Assembly (NCBI GenBank): GCA_013205245.1
Contig: JABMNH010000056.1
Span: 1 to 37,787 of the forward strand
Reading direction: 5' to 3'
Length of the DNA: 37,787 bases
Source of the DNA: Flavobacteriales bacterium
GTDB taxonomy: Bacteria > Bacteroidota > Bacteroidia > Flavobacteriales > Flavobacteriaceae
Made by a program: the position numbers and the translations under genes. Positions 36,232 through 37,787 of this stretch are shown here, piece by piece. Position 1 is the stretch's first letter, and each line of letters starts with the position of its first letter. The notes under the pieces are model-generated. The model worked only from the letters and a program-made list of their open reading frames with translations, was not told the origin of the DNA and searched no databases.

Positions 36232-37491
36232 ATGAAAATAGAAAAACTATACAAACTAATTTCAGGTAAACTTTGTGTAACCGATACACGTAAAGTTGTA
36301 AAGGATGCCGTTTTTTTTGCCTTAAAAGGCGAAAATTTTGATGGCAATACTTTTGCCCTTCAATCTTTAAAAGAGGGCGCTTCCTTTGCTATAATTGATG
36401 ATAAAAAGTATCACGTTTCAGACAAAACCATTTTGGTAACCGATGTTTTAAGCACCTTACAACAGGTGGCTGCTTATCACCGCAAACAAATAGGCCTGCC
36501 AATTATTGCCATTACAGGAAGTAACGGAAAAACCACAACCAAAGAATTAATAGGCACAGTCTTATCAAAAAAATATAAAACTGTTACCACAAAAGGGAAT
36601 TTAAACAACCATATTGGCGTGCCACTCACGCTTTTATCGATGACTAAAGACACCGAAATTGGCGTGGTAGAAATGGGCGCTAATCATCTAGGAGAAATTG
36701 AATTTTTATGTAAAATTGCCCAACCTAATTTTGGCTATGTCACCAATTTCGGAAAAGCACATTTAGAAGGTTTTGGCAGTCTTGAAGGCGTTATTAAAAC
36801 AAAATCAGAATTGTATAAGTACCTTAAAGAAAATGAAGCCTTAGCTTTTGTAAATACTGATGATGTTATTCAGGTAAAACAAACTTTAGGGCTGAATAGA
36901 GACAGCTTTAATTCAGAAATTATGCAACTTAAAAGTGCCAATCCGTTTGTAACAATTTTGTATAAAGATGTTGTGATGCACAGCAAACTTATAGGGACTT
37001 ATAATTATAAAAATATAGCTGCTGCTATTGCTATTGGCGCCTTTTTCGATGTGCCCTTACAACAGATTAAAGAAGCCATAGAAAATTATACACCCACCAA
37101 TAACCGCTCTCAAATTATTGATAAAGGCGCTATGCAAATTATTCTAGACGCCTATAATGCCAATCCTACCAGTATGACTTTGGCCATTGAGAATTTCAAT
37201 CAATTAAGCCGAGATTTTAAAATGTTGGTTTTAGGTGATATGTTTGAGTTGGGTAAAACATCTAAAGAAGAGCATCAAAATATTGTCAATCTTTTAGAAA
37301 TATCTAACTTTAATAAAGCCTATTTAATTGGAAGTCATTTTTATGAGACAACAGTTCAAAATAAAAATATTTTTAAATTTAAAACATTTGACGATTTTAA
37401 ATCTCATTTTAAAGCCCCTAAAAACGGCCTGCTTTTAATTAAAGCTTCTCGAGGTATGGCGCTTGAACGGGTGGTAGATTTACTTGTTTAG
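36232..37491 (+). CDS. murF: UDP-MurNAc-tripeptide-D-Ala-D-Ala ligase
   Basis: Adds D-alanyl-D-alanine to the UDP-MurNAc tripeptide, the last cytoplasmic step in making the peptidoglycan precursor. The 419 residues have the usual order: N-terminal domain with DTRKV and FFALKGENFDG, P-loop GSNGKTT at 96-102, the NHIGVPLTL segment, EMGANHLGEIE, the NYKNIAAA segment and a C-terminal DAYNANPTSM and VLGDMFELG. It follows gldJ, from which it is separated by a terminator that would act as an attenuator. No separate promoter is visible. Confidence 0.95.
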   Translation: MKIEKLYKLISGKLCVTDTRKVVKDAVFFALKGENFDGNTFALQSLKEGASFAIIDDKKYHVSDKTILVTDVLSTLQQVAAYHRKQIGLPIIAITGSNGKTTTKELIGTVLSKKYKTVTTKGNLNNHIGVPLTLLSMTKDTEIGVVEMGANHLGEIEFLCKIAQPNFGYVTNFGKAHLEGFGSLEGVIKTKSELYKYLKENEALAFVNTDDVIQVKQTLGLNRDSFNSEIMQLKSANPFVTILYKDVVMHSKLIGTYNYKNIAAAIAIGAFFDVPLQQIKEAIENYTPTNNRSQIIDKGAMQIILDAYNANPTSMTLAIENFNQLSRDFKMLVLGDMFELGKTSKEEHQNIVNLLEISNFNKAYLIGSHFYETTVQNKNIFKFKTFDDFKSHFKAPKNGLLLIKASRGMALERVVDLLV

Positions 37492-37627
37492 AGATGTGAA
37501 ATGAGGTGATTTTTGGATTGACGCTTATCGTTTAGGCTATGATTTCGTTGTGGAAAATGTCGGAAGCTTTTCTGCTGTAGAAATCAGCCGATTGGTTTGT
37601 TAAATTTATCATTTTTTGTTCAAATAC

Positions 37628-37650
37628 CACAATGAATTATAACCATTGTG
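37628..37650. repeat. Inverted repeat before the transposase
   Basis: CACAATG and CATTGTG, 9 bases apart, lie just before a sequence GTTGCACAAG that may be near the left end of an insertion sequence. The right end of the element is outside the window, so terminal repeats cannot be paired. Confidence 0.35.
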
Positions 37651-37700
37651 TCTGTTGCACAAGTTTATCAAAAATAGGTATAAATTTCGTATCTTGTTGT

Positions 37701-37787
37701 ATGCAAGGCAAGAAACAATATCAAGAAAAGATATTCTCACATTTTCAGCTGAGTGATAGAATATCAGAGACCAATTTTTATCGGAGA
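37701..37787 (+). CDS. Transposase N-terminus, cut by window edge
   Basis: The first 29 codons only, running off the end: MQGKKQYQEK, then FSHFQLSDRI and FYRR. This start is characteristic of IS1182-type transposases common in Bacteroidota (pattern of QGKK-YQEKLF and FQLSDRVP-NFYRRL). Catalytic residues are not visible. The 210 bases between murF and here hold a short untranslatable-looking frame (37505-37603) and the inverted repeat above. The window stops inside the gene. Confidence 0.7.
   Translation, partial: MQGKKQYQEKIFSHFQLSDRISETNFYRR

Noticed and set aside
37505-37603. Short open frame after murF
   Set aside because: About 32 codons with no start codon and no recognisable family; probably chance or a remnant.

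Overview
The window is chromosomal DNA from a member of the Flavobacteriaceae (Bacteroidota). The evidence is AT-rich sequence, promoters of the Bacteroidota type (TTG, 17-23 bases, TAnnTTTG), type IX secretion genes porU and porV beside the gliding gene gldJ, secreted proteins with glutamine right after the signal peptide, and a zinc-free L31. I cannot name the genus. About 28 genes are called, most of them housekeeping.

Layout. 1-407: two identical 76-base degenerate tRNA-Pro-like repeats around a small GIY-YIG nuclease gene. 408-829: a terminator and a 101-base tandem repeat. 830-2483: a LacI-type regulator and a DUF975 membrane protein. 2566-6994: a tight operon of uridine kinase, a DivIC/FtsB-like division protein and both methylmalonyl-CoA mutase subunits; the large subunit carries a translated palindromic repeat near its N-terminus. 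7068-10625: di-haem peroxidase lipoprotein, DoxX protein, an Rrf2 regulator with a perfect palindrome over its start codon, and tryptophanase. 10891-14848: the CcsBA cytochrome c maturation fusion, a TPR-like membrane protein, and L31. 15034-19942: envelope genes (glutaminyl cyclase lipoprotein, beta-helix lipoprotein, a haem-motif protein whose type IX sorting signal is cut by an in-frame TAG, an OB-fold protein and a YceI protein). 20081-23893: a four-gene cluster of SDR, SprT-like protein, manC and a DUF389 protein. 23894-25389: MlaF and MlaE lipid-transport subunits. 25506-28633: PafA-type phosphatase, KASIII-like synthase and truncated haemoglobin. 28640-37491: cytidine deaminase, PorV, PorU, GldJ and MurF. 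37701-37787: the first 29 codons of a probable insertion-sequence transposase, cut by the window edge.

Much of the window serves the cell envelope: PorU and PorV process and attach type IX cargo, GldJ supports gliding and secretion, MlaE/MlaF move lipids, MurF builds peptidoglycan, and glutaminyl cyclase can cap the exported proteins that begin with glutamine (PafA, PorU, PorV, YceI).

The most unusual items are the TAG inside the sorting signal (17716-17718), the tRNA-like repeats flanking GIY-YIG, the palindrome translated inside methylmalonyl-CoA mutase, the Rrf2 operator, and an internal signal-peptide-like segment in CcsBA. I did not find a clear new multi-gene defence or biosynthetic system.
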